From Dicaeum eximium (taxonomy: Eukaryota; Chordata; Aves; Passeriformes; Dicaeidae), in the NCBI GenBank assembly GCA_013396995.1, contig VWZP01006004.1, positions 707,304 through 771,303 on the forward strand: DNA of 64,000 bases. The letters are read 5' to 3'. The notes beneath the pieces were generated by a model. It was given only the letters and a program-made list of their open reading frames with translations, searched no databases and was not told the origin of the DNA. Of this stretch, positions 61,601 through 64,000 are shown in pieces. The stretch's first letter is position 1; every line of letters starts with the position of its first letter. A program made the position numbers and the translations under genes.

Positions 61601-64000
61601 TTCCACCCTGGGAGCTGCCACTTGGTGTGTCATATCTGGTACCCATCTTTAGACAAGGCATCTCTGCATTCAGCCAGATTGTTCTCCTGCTCCTCTTGCA
61701 GAATCCAGAGGAAAGGCCATGTGGGGCAGGGAGTGCTGGTCTCTGTCCCTGGTGTCAGGGGGGAGCAGATCTGCTCTACTCAGCCATGTTGGGCAATGTT
61801 TTGTTGCCAGGCTCAAACTCCATGAGCCTTTCAGGGATTAAAATTGATGAGATTCTCTGCTGCCACCAGGCTCTTCAGAATACATGAATTTCCTGAACTG
61901 CAGTCACTCAGAGTGGGAATTGCAGTCAGAAGGTCAGAAAGCTGTTAAGAAAAGAAAGTCTATATTGCTGTTTTCTATTATTTAGGGTATAGAGCTGATA
62001 CTAAACATTTATTGGTTTGATAAAGACTTCCTGTACCCCAGCAGCTATACAGACCATAGAAGTAATCCAATTAATTTTTCTTATTGATATGTTATAGAAG
62101 AAAAGGCTCTTCCACTGCTTTTTGACTTTTTTTTTACATTTATTGTAGGGAAATATACATTTAAGACGCTTACGTTAAGATCCAGTATGTGATGTTATTC
62201 ACAGGCCTAAGCTGCATGTGCTGATCAGTCAAGATGGAAATGCAGGATGAAACTTGTCTCAATAAACTTGTCTGATTAATTTACTGGCATTAATATATCA
62301 GCTGCACTATCTCAGTTTGAGAGGCATTTGCATCACAAAGGAATTATTTTATCTCAGCCTGTAAAATTTGAAGTGCTGGTGGCTCACAGACACTTCCTGT
62401 CCAAGTTGTTGTCCTGGACTGAAACTTTACAGAGGAACAAGCTCTTGTCTCATCCTATCACTGTTACCTGCCTTAGTATTTCTATTTTCCTTTCTTTTTG
62501 TTCATGCAGTCTAGACTTGTTTCAAACCTGTGGTGAATACGATACTGATCTTTATCCTGCTGAGTTTACATCCAAGAAAAGAAGTGAATTCACCTGAAAT
62601 AATTTAGGAAGGGGAGGGAAACCAGGGCTTGCCTGAAGAGCCATCTTAACCCCTGCTTGTGATGAGATTCTACTTGTTTTCAAAAGAGGTCTAAAATCCC
62701 AACCATGAGGCAACAGAGAATGATGCAGAAAAATCAACAACATAGAACTTTAACCAGTGAATTTATCAGCAACTGCTGCTCTTCACCTGGAAGCCCCAAA
62801 CATTCAAATCTTTCCTTGTTTTTGCTACATACAATATGTATGTTTTTGTCCTTTTGTGATCTGGGGCCTCAGGGGTATTTTGTACAAGTGATTTGTGCTG
62901 TAAGTGAAGAAATTGGTGTTTTCTTTTAGTTTACTGTGTTCCCCATGTGCTGAGACAGGGAGAGGAGAAAGGAAAAGACATGGAGAGAAGATGCTCAGAT
63001 ATTGGCAGCTCTGGGCAAAGTGTGAAAAAGAAGGAGAGAGGCAGCTCAGATGGGAAGGAAATTTAGAGTTGAAAAACAGGTGGGGAAAAGGAAAAAGACA
63101 GCCTGGTCTGTATTATCTGAGTGAGTGTTCTCTCTCCTGGCTTCTTATCCACTTTGAAAATGGAGCAAATTGGAGCATTTTTCCAGTCTGAACTCAGCCT
63201 GGTTGCCCTCCCTTTGGTGCTTTCAATCTCATTTCTCCCTAGATGTGAGGTTACCCAAAGTAGACTGTGGATTTCCAAAAAGGCATTTTCAACAATTTCT
63301 CTCTTCATGCATAAAACATCCATTGCATATTTAATTTCCACTGAAATAAGGGTCACACGAGCTAGAGCTCATATAATACCTTGCTTCCCCTTCTCCTAAT
63401 TTATTTCAGAGAGCCAGATACAGCTGCATTCTTTCATGTCACCCTTCTTCTGGCCTCCAGGCCTATTGAGGCAGCAACTGTTTTCTTTGTCAGCACTCAC
63501 CAGACCCTGACTCTAGGCAATTTTTGTAAATATTTTTCCAATACAACTGCACTAATTTTATATGCTTCACAGCCCATTTGCAAGTAATTCAGCCAGATAC
63601 CTATTTTTTCTAACCAGGGATTATCATGTTCTCTCTTTGGTTAAATGATGCCCAGATATTGCACAACATGTCTGAGCAGAACATTTTGATATGTTTGTTT
63701 CTACTAGTTAGTAATTTCTGTCCTTCTGACAGTAAGTCTTTCATTTAAAGAGCATCAGCAGAGGGAGACAGAATATGAAGGAGAAAACATTTTTCTCATA
63801 ACATGGGGCAGTAAGCTCTTTGGAAAGAGTGAGATATCATTTTCTATTCAGCCACTGATGCCGAGATGCCCAAGTGTCAGCTGAGCTGAGGTGGATGAGA
63901 ACAAACTAATTTCACACAGGTAGAGCATGAAAATAACCATTACACAATAGCCAGGTCAATAGGAACTGATGACCAACGTCCCTGAGGAGAATTTCTTTGG
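55682..64000. other. Unannotated non-coding stretch to window end
   Basis: No gene recognised. The plus-strand frame 61331-61825 (164 codons) and the minus-strand frame 57760-58179 (139 codons) are in GC-richer patches, overlapped by open frames elsewhere, and carry no domain. An AT-rich segment lies at about 56110-56250, a (TG)n run near 57188-57198, an A-rich run at 59717-59743, and a purine-rich segment at about 62950-63095. Confidence 0.5.

Noticed and set aside
61331..61825. 164-codon plus-strand open frame
   Set aside because: It lies in a GC-richer patch with other open frames overlapping on both strands. There is no domain, splice structure or codon pattern, and frames of this length are expected about once by chance in a window of this size.
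1..64000. CRISPR arrays, bacterial operons, tRNA or rRNA genes
   Set aside because: No regularly spaced repeats, no ribosome-binding-site-led gene runs and no tRNA cloverleaf or rRNA signatures were noticed. The CR1 elements and composition indicate a vertebrate genome.

Overview
The window looks like a stretch of vertebrate nuclear DNA, most probably from a bird. Base composition is AT-leaning and CpG-poor. Poly-A and poly-T tracts and short microsatellite-like runs are scattered through it. The only interspersed repeats I recognise are two 3'-terminal fragments of CR1 LINEs (about 26415-26525, plus strand; about 47677-47805, minus strand). CR1 tails of this kind in otherwise repeat-poor DNA are typical of bird genomes; a non-avian reptile is the main alternative. 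There are no bacterial-type operons. The longest open frames are mostly what chance would give in 64 kb.

I cannot recognise a single intact host protein-coding gene or conserved coding exon, so the window is probably intergenic (a gene-poor region) or lies inside a very large intron. The densest structure is as follows. 3129-3212 holds a young 42-bp tandem duplication. 23258-23276 is a perfect palindrome. 25740-25870 and 28361-28440 are homeodomain-motif-rich AT blocks that look like conserved non-coding elements. 28011-28057 is an assembly gap against a 23-base C run. 33122-34260, on the minus strand, is a decayed coding remnant, the longest open frame in the window (about 198 codons) plus an adjacent disrupted frame. 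38250-38399 is an exon-like block with splice-site-like edges. 40126-40581 (minus) is an open frame with a helical segment and an AATAAA at its stop. 46411-46602 is a small CpG cluster, followed by a 27-base T run.

The most interesting item is the 33.1-34.3 kb remnant. Its layout resembles an old retroviral envelope gene: a Trp-rich segment, then a hydrophobic segment, then a disrupted middle, then a long open frame ending in a conserved-looking motif. A foamy-virus-like (spuma-like) origin is my best guess. That assignment is inference from motif impression, not from an alignment, and the copy is plainly broken by stops and at least one frame change. Everything else is low-confidence regulatory or transcript structure. 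The remaining stretches are listed explicitly as unannotated sequence.
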